NCBI RefSeq assembly: GCF_025145645.1
Contig: NZ_CP102252.1
Span: 806,001 to 870,000 of the forward strand
Length of the DNA stretch: 64,000 nucleotides
Direction of reading: 5' to 3'
From: Alistipes senegalensis JC50
Lineage (GTDB): Bacteria > Bacteroidota > Bacteroidia > Bacteroidales > Rikenellaceae
A model generated the notes under the pieces. It was not told where the DNA came from. It did no database searches and saw only the letters and a program-made list of their open reading frames with translations. The position numbers and the translations under genes were made by a program. This document shows positions 27,255 to 35,335 of the stretch, in pieces; the first letter of the stretch is position 1, and each line of letters starts with the position of its first letter.

Positions 27255-27791
27255 TCAATCCGTTATCACACAATCCATCGCCACGTCGTGCGGCTCCGAG
27301 GGCAGCTCCCCGACCAGTTGGTGAGCGTAACAAACGCCGATCTTCACGGCATGCACCTCCGGCTGCGCGAGGTATTTGTCGTAGTAGCCGCGCCCGCGGC
27401 CCATCCGGGCTCCCGCGGCGGTGAACGCCGTGCCGGGAACGATCACCAGATCCAGTTCCCGGGGCTCGCACAGCCGTGCCTCCGGCCCCGGTTCGGCAAT
27501 GCCGAAGGCCCCCGGACGCATCGTCCGGGGATCGTATTCATAAAACCGCATCACGTCGCCCTCGACGCGCGGCACGGCCAGCCGACGACCGGTCGCGGAC
27601 CACCGCGCCAGCGCCTCCGACGTGTCCGGCTCGTCGGCCAGCGAACAGAAAACACCCACCGTGCGGGCCCTGCCGAAAGCCTCCGAAAGCTCCGCCCGGG
27701 CGAAAATACGCCCCGACGCCGCGGCCCGCTCCGACGGAGTGATCCCGAGGTTCTTTCGGCGCATCGCGGCGCGCAGTTCTTTTTTGGTCAT
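27255..27791 (-). CDS. 5-formyltetrahydrofolate cyclo-ligase
   Basis: Converts 5-formyl-THF to 5,10-methenyl-THF with ATP, returning the storage folate to one-carbon metabolism. The 178-residue protein has KKELRAAMRRKN at its N-terminus and the C-terminal signature VPGTAFTAAGARMGRGRGYYDKYL, followed by KIGVCYAHQLV and EPHDVAMDCVITD. It shares its upstream region with the divergent frdCAB promoter. Confidence 0.93.
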   Translation of the reverse strand: MTKKELRAAMRRKNLGITPSERAAASGRIFARAELSEAFGRARTVGVFCSLADEPDTSEALARWSATGRRLAVPRVEGDVMRFYEYDPRTMRPGAFGIAEPGPEARLCEPRELDLVIVPGTAFTAAGARMGRGRGYYDKYLAQPEVHAVKIGVCYAHQLVGELPSEPHDVAMDCVITD

Positions 27792-27829
27792 AAAACCCTC
27801 CTTTCAGGCATAAAATTCCCGTCTGTTTT

Positions 27830-27861
27830 CATTGTTATTCCGCAAACAATGGCTATCTTTG
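27830..27861 (+). promoter_or_regulatory. frdCAB promoter with an inverted repeat between its two boxes
   Basis: The -7 box TATCTTTG is at 27854-27861, with TTG at 27832-27834, 19 bases upstream. An inverted repeat, CATTGTT (27830-27836) and AACAATG (27845-27851), fills the space between them and is a candidate operator. Confidence 0.6.
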
Positions 27862-27922
27862 CGCGTAAATTCGAACATACCGGAACACAAACTATCACAA
27901 ATATAAACAAATTAAAATCATT

Positions 27923-28618
27923 ATGAGCTGTTTTCTATCTAATTCCTCGCTCGGCAAGAAGCTGGTCATGAGCGTTACGGGGGCGTTCCTCGTGCTCTTC
28001 ATCCTCTTCCACATGTCGATGAACATCACGGCGATCATCTCGCCCGAGGCGTACAACACGATCTGCGCGTTACTCGGCGCCAACTGGTACGCGCTGGCCG
28101 GTACGGCCGTGCTGGCGCTGGGCGTCCTGATCCACTTCATCTACGCCGTCGTCCTCACGCTGAACAACTACAAGGCGCGCGGATCGCAGCGCTACGCCGT
28201 GACGGTGCAGGAGCCGGGCGTGGCATGGGCCTCGAAGAACATGCTCGCACTGGGCTTCGTCATCCTGGGCGGCCTGCTGATCCACCTCATCAACTTCTGG
28301 TCGAAGATGCAGCTCGTGGAGATCATGGGCGGACACGTCAACTCGCTGGGATACAGCCCCGCCGACGGCGCCGCGCTGATCGCCTACACCTTCTCGAAAT
28401 GGTATTACGTGGTGATCTACCTCGTGTGGTTCTTCGCGCTGTGGTTCCACCTCACGCACGGCGTATGGTCGATGTTCCAGACCGTGGGCTGGGCCAACGA
28501 CACGTGGTATCCCCGTTTGAAGTGCATCGCCAACATCGTGGCCACGATCGTATTCCTCGGGTTCGCCGCCGTGGTGCTCGTCTACTTCTTCTGCCCCTGC
28601 ATCGCAGGCGCATGCTAA
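27923..28618 (+). CDS. frdC: Fumarate reductase/succinate dehydrogenase cytochrome b subunit
   Basis: Membrane anchor of the quinol:fumarate reductase, carrying heme b and the quinone site. The 231-residue protein has about five hydrophobic helices (VMSVTGAFLVLFILFHMSMN; ALAGTAVLALGVLIHFIYAV; MLALGFVILGGLLIHLINFW; YYVVIYLVWFFALWFHLTHG; NIVATIVFLGFAAVVLVYFF) with conserved-looking histidines in four of them (FHMSMN, IHFIYAV, IHLINFW, FHLTHG), as needed for a di-heme anchor. The first of three genes in the order C-A-B. In anaerobic Bacteroidales the complex reduces fumarate to succinate. Confidence 0.93.
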   Translation: MSCFLSNSSLGKKLVMSVTGAFLVLFILFHMSMNITAIISPEAYNTICALLGANWYALAGTAVLALGVLIHFIYAVVLTLNNYKARGSQRYAVTVQEPGVAWASKNMLALGFVILGGLLIHLINFWSKMQLVEIMGGHVNSLGYSPADGAALIAYTFSKWYYVVIYLVWFFALWFHLTHGVWSMFQTVGWANDTWYPRLKCIANIVATIVFLGFAAVVLVYFFCPCIAGAC

Positions 28619-28654
28619 TCACCCCATTCAGAGAACAATAAACACACAAACGAT

Positions 28655-30601
28655 ATGGCTTTCAAATTAGATGCTAAAATTCCCGCCGGGACGCTCGCCG
28701 AAAAGTGGAGCAACCACAAGACGGCGATCAAGGTCGTAAGTCCCGCCAACAAGCGCAAACTCGACATCATCATCGTCGGCACGGGTCTGGGCGGCGCCTC
28801 CGCAGCCGCTTCGCTCGGCGAACTGGGCTACAACGTCAAGGTGTTCTGCATCCAGGACTCGCCCCGCCGCGCCCACTCGATCGCAGCCCAGGGCGGTATC
28901 AACGCCGCCAAGAACTACCAGAACGACAACGACTCGGTCTACCGGCTCTTCTACGATACGATCAAGGGCGGCGACTACCGCGCCCGCGAGGCCAACGTCT
29001 ACCGTCTGGCCGAGGTCTCCAACCTCATCATCGACCAGTGCGTCGGCCAGGGCGTTCCCTTCGCCCGCGAGTACGGCGGCCTGCTGGCCAACCGTTCGTT
29101 CGGCGGCGCGCAGGTTTCGCGTACGTTCTACGCCCGCGGCCAGACGGGCCAGCAGCTTCTGCTGGGCGCCTATGCGGCCCTCAACAAGGAGATCGCAGCC
29201 GGCACGGTGAAGAGCTACCCGCGCCACGAGATGCTGGACATCGTCATCGAGGACGGCGAGGCCAAGGGCATCATCGCCCGCAACCTCGTGACGGGCGAGA
29301 TCGAACGCCACGGCGCACACGCCGTCGTGATCGCCACGGGCGGCTACGGCAACGTCTTCTTCCTTTCGACCAACGCTATGGCGTCGAACGGCTCGGCCGC
29401 ATTCCAGTGCTACCGCAAGGGCGCCGGCTTCGCCAACCCCTGCTTCACGCAGATCCACCCCACCTGCATCCCCGTTCACGGCGACCAACAGTCGAAGCTG
29501 ACGCTGATGTCGGAGTCGCTGCGCAACGACGGCCGCATCTGGGTTCCCAAGAAACTCGAAGACGTGAAGGCGCTCCGTTCGGGTGCCAAGAAACCCTCGG
29601 ACATCGCCGAGGAGGACCGCGACTACTATCTGGAGCGCCGCTACCCGGCCTTCGGTAACCTCGTGCCGCGCGACGTGGCTTCGCGTGCCGCCAAGGAGCG
29701 CTGCGACGCAGGCTTCGGCGTGAACGAGACCGGTCTGGCCGTATTCCTCGACTTCAAGACCGCCATCGAGCGTCTGGGCAAGGATATTATCAAACAGCGT
29801 TACGGCAACCTCTTCGACATGTACGAGGAGATCACCGATGTGAGCCCCTACGAGCAGCCGATGCAGATTTTCCCCGCCGTGCACTACACGATGGGCGGCA
29901 TCTGGGTTGACTACAACCTGATGACCACCATCCCGGGCCTCTACGCCATCGGCGAGGCCAATTTCTCGGACCACGGCGCGAACCGTCTGGGCGCTTCGGC
30001 CCTGATGCAGGGTCTGGCCGACGGATACTTCGTCCTGCCCTACACCATCGGCGACTACCTCGCGCACAAGATTCAGGCCCCGAAGGTGAAGACCGACACC
30101 AAGGCTTTCGACGAAGCCGAGAAGGGCGTCCGGGAGAAGATCGCCAAACTGCTCGCCATCAACGGCAAACAGTCGGTGGACGACATCCACAAGAAGCTGG
30201 GCCACATCATGTGGGAGAACGTCGGCATGGCCCGCACGAAGGAGTCGCTCGAAAAGGCCATCGCCGAGATTCAGGCGCTCCGCAAGGAGTTCTGGAAGGA
30301 CGTGAAGGTCGTCGGCAAGGAGAACGACTTCAACGTCGAGCTCGAAAAGGCGCTGCGTCTGGCCGACTTCCTCGAACTGGGCGAACTGATGGCCCGCGAC
30401 GCCCTCAACCGCGAGGAGTCGTGCGGCGGCCACTTCCGCTCGGAGCACCAGACCGAGGAGGGCGAAGCCAAGCGCGACGACGAGAACTTCGTATACGCCG
30501 CCGTATGGGAGTACAAAGGCATGGACGAGGCTCCGGAGCTCACGAAAGAGCCCCTGAACTTCGAGTTCGTGCACCCCGCACAGCGCAACTACAAAGACTA
30601 A
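28655..30601 (+). CDS. frdA: Fumarate reductase/succinate dehydrogenase flavoprotein subunit
   Basis: Catalytic subunit with covalently bound FAD that interconverts fumarate and succinate. It is 648 residues long. Motifs are the FAD-binding GTGLGGASAAASLGELGY (about residues 43-60), the flavinylation-histidine region RRAHSIAAQGGINAA, ARGQTGQQLLLGAYAAL, VIATGGYGNVFFLSTNA, QIHPTCIP, and HYTMGGIWVDYNL with the active-site HGANRLGASALMQGLADGYF. The length and lack of a signal peptide match the B-type (epsilonproteobacterial/Bacteroidota) enzyme. Confidence 0.97.
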   Translation: MAFKLDAKIPAGTLAEKWSNHKTAIKVVSPANKRKLDIIIVGTGLGGASAAASLGELGYNVKVFCIQDSPRRAHSIAAQGGINAAKNYQNDNDSVYRLFYDTIKGGDYRAREANVYRLAEVSNLIIDQCVGQGVPFAREYGGLLANRSFGGAQVSRTFYARGQTGQQLLLGAYAALNKEIAAGTVKSYPRHEMLDIVIEDGEAKGIIARNLVTGEIERHGAHAVVIATGGYGNVFFLSTNAMASNGSAAFQCYRKGAGFANPCFTQIHPTCIPVHGDQQSKLTLMSESLRNDGRIWVPKKLEDVKALRSGAKKPSDIAEEDRDYYLERRYPAFGNLVPRDVASRAAKERCDAGFGVNETGLAVFLDFKTAIERLGKDIIKQRYGNLFDMYEEITDVSPYEQPMQIFPAVHYTMGGIWVDYNLMTTIPGLYAIGEANFSDHGANRLGASALMQGLADGYFVLPYTIGDYLAHKIQAPKVKTDTKAFDEAEKGVREKIAKLLAINGKQSVDDIHKKLGHIMWENVGMARTKESLEKAIAEIQALRKEFWKDVKVVGKENDFNVELEKALRLADFLELGELMARDALNREESCGGHFRSEHQTEEGEAKRDDENFVYAAVWEYKGMDEAPELTKEPLNFEFVHPAQRNYKD

Positions 30602-30639
30602 GGCCATTTGACGTTGAACTTTAATATCGAATCGAAACT

Positions 30640-31383
30640 ATGAATTTTACATTAAAGATATGGCGTCAAAAGGACGCTAAATCCAAGGGGGCGTTCGAGA
30701 GCTACAAGGTGGAGAACATCTCGGCCGACACCTCGTTCCTCGAAATGCTCGACATCCTGAACAACAACCTCATCCACGAGGGCAAGGAGCCCGTGGCCTT
30801 CGACCACGACTGCCGCGAGGGCATCTGCGGCATGTGCTCGCTGCACATCGACGGACAGGCCCACGGCCCCAGCCAGGGCGCCACGACCTGCCAGATCTAC
30901 ATGCGCAAGTTCAAGGACGGTGCGACGATCACCATCGAGCCGTGGCGCTCGGCGGCGTTCCCCGTCATCAAGGACCTCGTGGTGAACCGCTCGGCATACG
31001 ACCAGATTCTGCAAGCCGGAGGCTTCATCTCGGTGCGCACGAACTCGGTGCCCGACGCCAACGCCATTCCGATCTCGCAGGCCGACGCCGAAGAGTCGAT
31101 GGACGCCGCCGCCTGCATCGGCTGCGGAGCCTGCGCCGCCACGTGCAAGAACGGTTCGGCCATGCTGTTCGTCGCTGCCCGCGTGTCGTCGCTCGCCAAG
31201 CTGCCGCAGGGCCGCGTGGAGGGTGCCCGCCGTGCCAAGGCGATGGTCGCCAAGATGGACGAGCTGGGCTTCGGCAACTGCACCAACACGGGTGCCTGCC
31301 AAGCCGAATGCCCCAAGCAGATTTCCATCGCGCATATCGCCCGTCTGAACCGCGAGTTCCTTTCGGCGAAGTTCGAAGACTAA
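30640..31383 (+). CDS. frdB: Fumarate reductase/succinate dehydrogenase iron-sulfur subunit
   Basis: Carries electrons between the quinone site of FrdC and FAD of FrdA through three Fe-S clusters. The 247-residue protein has the [2Fe-2S] motif CREGICGMCSLHIDGQAHG, then the ferredoxin-type motifs CIGCGACAATC and CTNTGACQAECPKQI, all cysteines present. The last 14 codons are repeated 174 bases downstream. A strong terminator follows the stop. Confidence 0.97.
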   Translation: MNFTLKIWRQKDAKSKGAFESYKVENISADTSFLEMLDILNNNLIHEGKEPVAFDHDCREGICGMCSLHIDGQAHGPSQGATTCQIYMRKFKDGATITIEPWRSAAFPVIKDLVVNRSAYDQILQAGGFISVRTNSVPDANAIPISQADAEESMDAAACIGCGACAATCKNGSAMLFVAARVSSLAKLPQGRVEGARRAKAMVAKMDELGFGNCTNTGACQAECPKQISIAHIARLNREFLSAKFED

Positions 31384-31408
31384 GAACCGTCGAAGGTGAT
31401 AAGACCAA

Positions 31409-31437
31409 GGGCCGGACACAATGTCCGGCCCTTTTCT
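31409..31437 (+). terminator. Intrinsic terminator of frdCAB
   Basis: GGGCCGGACA (31409-31418) and TGTCCGGCCC (31422-31431) form a perfect 10-base stem with a 3-base loop, followed by TTTTCTCTTT. Confidence 0.88.
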
Positions 31438-31442
31438 CTTTC

Positions 31443-31513
31443 GGGCGATATGCGCAGAGCGCATCCATATCGACAAACCCTCCCGGCCTCCCTTTGAAAA
31501 GGGAGGAGACTGA
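31443..31513. repeat. REP-like double hairpin between the two copies of the frdB tail
   Basis: A first imperfect hairpin has arms CGATATG and CATATCG around GCGC/GCGC-like bases (about 31446-31475). A second has CCTCCCTT pairing with AAGGGAGG (about 31489-31508). It looks like an intergenic repetitive element; no coding potential is seen. Confidence 0.45.
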
Positions 31514-31557
31514 CCCGTCTGAACCACGAGTTCCTCTCGGCAAAGTTCGAAGACTAA
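31514..31557 (+). pseudogene. Duplicated 3' end of frdB
   Basis: These 44 bases repeat 31340-31383 (end of frdB including the stop) with three differences. One changes Arg to His; the other two are synonymous. In frame the copy would encode RLNHEFLSAKFED and a stop. It lacks a start and the rest of the gene, and is followed by its own hairpin terminator. Confidence 0.85.
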
Positions 31558-31582
31558 ACTCCGGTCAAAGACAACACGAAGC

Positions 31583-31615
31583 AAAGGCGGGGCTCAATGA
31601 GTCCCGCCTTTCTCG
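31583..31615 (+). terminator. Hairpin terminator after the duplicated frdB tail
   Basis: AAAGGCGGG (31583-31591) pairs with CCCGCCTTT (31603-31611), followed by CTCG. The position mirrors the genuine frdB terminator. Confidence 0.55.
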
Positions 31616-31699
31616 TGAGTCATCAGCTGAAAAATCGGTTTTAGCGAGGCGGGAACGCAAAACAGGATAGTCAGCGTGAAAACCCGCAACCGCCCACAA

Positions 31700-31750
31700 C
31701 ACGGGCTTTTTAAGCCCGTGGTTTTGGATACCTTTTGACATCAAAAGGTA
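31700..31750. terminator. Two hairpins downstream of the DUF4252 gene
   Basis: CACGGGCTT/AAGCCCGTG (31700-31720) is a 9-base stem. TACCTTTTGA/TCAAAAGGTA (31729-31750) is a 10-base stem with a 2-base loop. They probably end the minus-strand operon that stops at 31756. Confidence 0.5.
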
Positions 31751-31755
31751 CAGAG

Positions 31756-32238
31756 CTATTTCTTCGGCCGGATCGTCGAGAGGCGCGCAACCTGCTTGAG
31801 GTCGAACTTGCCATAGATGTTCACCACGACCGTCTCTTTCGTACCGCAGGTCAGCATCAGCAACTCCGAATTATCGGTGACCGACGCCTCGCGGATGTAG
31901 AATTTCGTGGTCTGCCCCTCTTCGGTCCCCGACATCACCAGCTGGAATTCGAGGTCCGGATCGGCGGCCAGTCTCTCCGCATCGGCGACGAACTGCGCTC
32001 CGTCGCCCTTGTCGAGCGACACGATGCGGATATACTCGATGCCCCCAAGCAATTCGGCCAATCCCCTGTCGCCCTTTTCAGCCGCCTGACGGCTCATCAT
32101 CCGCATCATCTTCCGCTCCAGCTGGATGCTGGTGAAGCCCTCGGCCTTCGTGTAGCGGTCGAAGAATCTCCACGAGGCGTTCTGCCCCCGAACCAGGAAC
32201 GGCAGCAGGACCAGCAGGATCAACAGCAATCGTTTCAT
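31756..32238 (-). CDS. DUF4252-family exported protein
   Basis: A 160-residue protein with a signal peptide (MKRLLLILLVLLPFLVRGQ). It has the DUF4252 pattern: a short helical N-terminus (FTSIQLERKMMRMM), GGIEYIRIVSLDKGDG, and the beta-strand SELLMLTCGTKETVVVNIYGKFDL. It is the last gene of an ECF-sigma operon, a place where DUF4252 genes commonly occur in Bacteroidota. The role is unknown, presumably in the envelope. Confidence 0.85.
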   Translation of the reverse strand: MKRLLLILLVLLPFLVRGQNASWRFFDRYTKAEGFTSIQLERKMMRMMSRQAAEKGDRGLAELLGGIEYIRIVSLDKGDGAQFVADAERLAADPDLEFQLVMSGTEEGQTTKFYIREASVTDNSELLMLTCGTKETVVVNIYGKFDLKQVARLSTIRPKK

Positions 32239-32250
32239 GGCCGCGAGTTT

Positions 32251-33075
32251 TTACATGAAGACGCAGACTCCCAACGACAGCGGATGGCAGGAGGGCCCCG
32301 CGCTGCTCTTGAAAAGCCGCGTCACGCCGTAACGGACATAGACGCCGACCCCGTGGTAAGAGACCGAGCCCCCGACCCCGAACTGGACGGGATTCAACCC
32401 AGAGAGGGAGTTCTTCACCTTCGGCTTCTTGTAGATCGCATTGGACCCGAGCGTGAAATCGCAGTATCCCACGACCGCGATACGCAGCTTCCGGACCGGA
32501 TCGAACGAGAATTGCAGCGGAATGCCCAGCGAGGTGGTGCGAAGTTTCGACTTGTCGGCCCTCTCATCCAGCGTCACGGGCACGATCAGACCGTCCTCAC
32601 GGCCCAGCGTGATCGTGTTGTCCGAAAGGCGGTAGTTGTTGACCGTATAGCGCAGACCGGTCGCAAACTCGAATTTTCCCTGTCTGTCCAGACGCACCGC
32701 CAGCCCGATGGGCGTCACGCCGAAGTGGAACGAATTGCCGGCCCGCAAATCGAGAAAATCCGCCGTTTCGGCAGGATAACCCGCATAATCGACACCCGTG
32801 AGGAGATTGAAACCCATCTCGATCCCGTCGAACAGCAGCCCCTTGACCCTCGAATGCGAGCGGGATTTCTGCGACGAACCGCGGTGCGGCGCCTGCCCGA
32901 GCGTGATTCCGAAGCCCGCCACTTCGAGAACCATATCGTTCCCGTCGGCGGCGCGGCGCATGGTGACCGGCCCCGTATCGACATCCCCGATCCGCCGGAG
33001 GGAATCCGCCGGCTGCGCCGAGGCGCACAGCCCCGGCAACATGAAAACACCCAAAAGAATAAGCAATCTGTTCAT
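32251..33075 (-). CDS. Predicted outer-membrane beta-barrel protein
   Basis: A 274-residue protein with a signal peptide (MNRLLILLGVFMLPGLCASAQ). The rest consists of alternating hydrophobic strands (EMGFNLLTGVDYAG, FEFATGLRYTVNNYRLSD, GVGGSVSYHGVGVYVRYG) as in small porin-like barrels. The end is SLGVCVFM rather than a canonical aromatic-terminated strand. It lies 12 bases after the anti-sigma-like gene, so it is probably a target or partner of that sigma system. Confidence 0.7.
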   Translation of the reverse strand: MNRLLILLGVFMLPGLCASAQPADSLRRIGDVDTGPVTMRRAADGNDMVLEVAGFGITLGQAPHRGSSQKSRSHSRVKGLLFDGIEMGFNLLTGVDYAGYPAETADFLDLRAGNSFHFGVTPIGLAVRLDRQGKFEFATGLRYTVNNYRLSDNTITLGREDGLIVPVTLDERADKSKLRTTSLGIPLQFSFDPVRKLRIAVVGYCDFTLGSNAIYKKPKVKNSLSGLNPVQFGVGGSVSYHGVGVYVRYGVTRLFKSSAGPSCHPLSLGVCVFM

Positions 33076-33087
33076 GGCATATCGTTT

Positions 33088-33510
33088 TTAATTGTTCTCT
33101 ATCAATTCGTCCACCATCCGCCCCGACTCCTCCAAAGCAGAGAACGATTCGAGATAGACCGTCGTTTGCATGGCCACCTCCGCGTCGTACACCGCCACCC
33201 CGTCGATATAGCAGTAGGGCTTGCGCAGCAGGTCGGCGCAGACGAAAATCCCGAGCGCGACGGCCGCCGCCGCGGCAATTCCCCAAAGCGGCGCCATGCG
33301 CCGTATCCGGCGGGGCTTCCAGCGTTCCGGGGAATGCTCCCCGGCCAGCGCGTCCAGTCCGCCGAACAGGGTCCGCACCTCCCGCAGCGACTCCGGCACG
33401 TCGGCCGCCCGCCGCATCCATTCGCGCAATTCGCGCTCCTCCGCATCGGTCGCCTGCGCTGCGAACCAGCGCTCCGCGAGCCGTTCAATCCGTTCTTGCC
33501 GTTCGTTCAT
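33088..33510 (-). CDS. Single-pass membrane protein, probable anti-sigma factor
   Basis: A 140-residue protein with a cytosolic N-terminal helical part (RIERLAERWFAAQATDAEERELREW), one membrane helix at about residues 71-93 (RMAPLWGIAAAAAVALGIFV) and a short outer part. The start overlaps the end of the sigma-factor gene by 26 bases, an arrangement typical of sigma/anti-sigma pairs. The family itself is not clearly recognisable, so the anti-sigma role rests on topology and context. Confidence 0.65.
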   Translation of the reverse strand: MNERQERIERLAERWFAAQATDAEERELREWMRRAADVPESLREVRTLFGGLDALAGEHSPERWKPRRIRRMAPLWGIAAAAAVALGIFVCADLLRKPYCYIDGVAVYDAEVAMQTTVYLESFSALEESGRMVDELIENN

Positions 33511-34003
33511 CGTCCGTCATTTTTTTCAGTACCTCTCGCAATCCGTTGCGGGCGCGGGAGAGGATCACGCGCACCTGCGCTTCGTCGCAGCCGACCATCC
33601 CGGCGATCTCGCGGGTGGAGTAGCCCTCTATATCTTTCAGGTGGAGCACCTCCCGCTGGCGTCCGGGGAGGCAGGCCAGCGCCCGCCGCACCAGTTCGCG
33701 CATCTCCCAGCGGTCGGCCTCGGCAGCCGCCGAACGCTCCGTCCACCCCGCCACCGCATCGTCCCGGCGGCCTGCGGCCCGCTGCCGGCGCAGCAGGTCG
33801 AGACAACGGTTGCGCACGGCGGTCATCACGAAGGAATCGACCCGGCGGCACCCTTCCAGCCGCCCCCGCTCGCGCCACAGACGCTCCAGCAGATCGTGTA
33901 CGGCATCCTCCGCCTCGGCCGGCGAAAGCAGCAGGCTTTGGGCGTAACGGAACATGCGGTCGCGGAGCGGCAGGACAAGCGAGGTGAATTCGGACTCCTT
34001 CAT
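33485..34003 (-). CDS. ECF-type RNA polymerase sigma factor
   Basis: A 172-residue alternative sigma factor. Region 2 reads FRYAQSLLLSPAEAEDAVHDLLERLW and SFVMTAVRNRCLDLLRRQ; region 4 reads LACLPGRQREVLHLKDIEGY followed by STREIAGMVGCDEAQVRVILSRAR with the helix-turn-helix. The start at 34003 (MKESEFTSLVLPLRDRMF) is preferred over the frame's earlier start at 34090 because homologues begin here. It is the first gene of a four-gene operon with an anti-sigma-like gene, a beta-barrel gene and a DUF4252 gene. Confidence 0.9.
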   Translation of the reverse strand: MKESEFTSLVLPLRDRMFRYAQSLLLSPAEAEDAVHDLLERLWRERGRLEGCRRVDSFVMTAVRNRCLDLLRRQRAAGRRDDAVAGWTERSAAAEADRWEMRELVRRALACLPGRQREVLHLKDIEGYSTREIAGMVGCDEAQVRVILSRARNGLREVLKKMTDDERTARTD

Positions 34004-34128
34004 TGTATCTGTAAGACGAAGCTGAGGGGCGAAACGCAACAATGCGAACCCAAATATCGGAATTTTTTCACCGAATATCCCCCGTTTCATGGACGGAGGC
34101 TCATTTTTTTGAAAAAATTCAGTATTTT

Positions 34129-34162
34129 GTATTGCATAATACTAAAATCCGTATTATATTTG
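34129..34162 (+). promoter_or_regulatory. Promoter of the PspC/PadR operon with an inverted repeat
   Basis: The -7 box TATATTTG is at 34155-34162, with TTG about 20 bases upstream. GTATT-GCAT-AATAC (34129-34142) is an inverted repeat at the -33 region and a plausible operator for the PadR protein of the operon (inference). Confidence 0.55.
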
Positions 34163-34219
34163 CATTATCAAAATAGTAGGAATCGCAAGACATCCGACTG
34201 CGGCAACACTTAGACGACT

Positions 34220-34747
34220 ATGAAAGAGACTGTAAACGCGAACATCGGCTCCCTGGCATTCACCCTCGACGAGGATGCCTACCGGGCGCTGGGCAACTAT
34301 TTCGACGACATCCGCCGCCGTCTGCCCGAGGACGACGCCGAAACGATGAGCGACATCGAAACGCGCGTGGCGGAGATCTTCCGCGAGAAGGTCGCGTCGC
34401 CCATGCGGGTCATCACGCTCGACGTGGTCCGCGCGACGATGGAGCAAATGGGCTCCCCGGCCGACTTCGGAGAGCCCCGCGACGCAGCGCAGGACGGAAC
34501 GGAACCCGCCGGCGGGGAGTCCTGCGAACCGGCGCCCCGGAGGCTCTACCGTTCGCGCACGGAGCGTTCGATCGCCGGCATCTGCGGCGGACTGGCCGCC
34601 TATTTCGACGCCGACCCGACGCTGATCCGCCTCGTGACGCTGCTGCTGATCCTCTTCGGAGGGCTCTCGATCTGGGCCTACATCATCCTCTGGATCGTCA
34701 TTCCCGAGGAGCCCGCCCGCAAATTCAACATCAACCGCAACCGATAA
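34220..34747 (+). CDS. PspC-domain membrane protein with an N-terminal accessory domain
   Basis: A 175-residue protein. Residues 1-90 form a soluble domain (GSLAFTLDEDAYRALGNYFD; SDIETRVAEIF) that is also found at the start of the PspC protein at 36155. The C-terminal PspC domain (RRLYRSRTERSIAGICGGLA, then AYFDADPTLIRLVTLLLILF and a membrane helix ending WIVIPEEPA) belongs to the phage-shock family that senses envelope stress. First gene of a five-gene operon with its own promoter. Confidence 0.88.
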   Translation: MKETVNANIGSLAFTLDEDAYRALGNYFDDIRRRLPEDDAETMSDIETRVAEIFREKVASPMRVITLDVVRATMEQMGSPADFGEPRDAAQDGTEPAGGESCEPAPRRLYRSRTERSIAGICGGLAAYFDADPTLIRLVTLLLILFGGLSIWAYIILWIVIPEEPARKFNINRNR

Positions 34748-34759
34748 AAAACCACGAAT

Positions 34760-34969
34760 ATGGCAACGAACGACAACAAGCGGTTATTCCGCTCGCAAGA
34801 CAGCATCATCGCCGGCGTCTGCGCCGGACTGGCCGAATATTTCGGGCTCGACACCTCGCTGGTCCGCATCGGGACCCTGATCCTGATCCTCTTCGGAGGA
34901 CTCTCGCTCTGGATCTACATCATCCTCTGGCTGATCGTTCCGAAGGCTCCCAAAAGGTTAAACGCATAG
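34760..34969 (+). CDS. Small PspC-domain protein
   Basis: A 69-residue stand-alone PspC domain: KRLFRSQDSIIAGVCAGLAE, YFGLDTSLVRIGTLILILFG and a membrane helix ending IILWLIVPKAPKRL. It is almost a copy of the C-terminal half of the preceding protein and starts 12 bases after its stop. It probably works at the inner membrane in the same envelope-stress module. Confidence 0.88.
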   Translation: MATNDNKRLFRSQDSIIAGVCAGLAEYFGLDTSLVRIGTLILILFGGLSLWIYIILWLIVPKAPKRLNA

Positions 34970-34973
34970 CATC

Positions 34974-35303
34974 ATGGCCGAAGACAACGTAAAAGCGCAG
35001 ATGCGCAAAGGAATCCTGGAGTACTGCATCCTCGCCATTCTCTCCCGCGAGGATTCGTATGCTCCGAAGATCATCGCCGAACTCAAACAGGCGGAGATGA
35101 TCGTAGTCGAGGGTACGCTCTACCCGATCCTCACCCGGCAGAAGAACGCCGGACTGCTGACCTACCGCTGGGAAGAGTCGCCGCAAGGTCCGCCCCGCAA
35201 GTACTACACGCTCACGGACAAGGGCCGCGAATACCTTGCGACGCTCGACGAGACGTGGGACGAACTCGTCGGGCAAATACGGCTCATCCGCCACGGAAAA
35301 TAA
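34974..35303 (+). CDS. PadR-family transcriptional regulator
   Basis: A 109-residue winged-helix repressor: MRKGILEYCILAILSREDSY (helix 1), APKIIAELKQAEMIVVEGTLYPILTRQKNAGLL (recognition helix) and the wing YRWEESPQGPPRKYYTLTDKG. It starts 4 bases after the PspC stop. PadR proteins usually control their own operon, so this one probably controls the PspC/DUF2807 cassette, perhaps through the inverted repeat near 34129. Confidence 0.93.
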   Translation: MAEDNVKAQMRKGILEYCILAILSREDSYAPKIIAELKQAEMIVVEGTLYPILTRQKNAGLLTYRWEESPQGPPRKYYTLTDKGREYLATLDETWDELVGQIRLIRHGK

Positions 35304-35335
35304 CCCAAGATCAACCCTACTAAAAAACATACGCC

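Noticed and set aside
34004..34090. Longer N-terminus for the ECF sigma factor
   Set aside because: The 29 extra residues do not look like any sigma-factor extension, and the normal region 2 begins right after the ATG at 34003.
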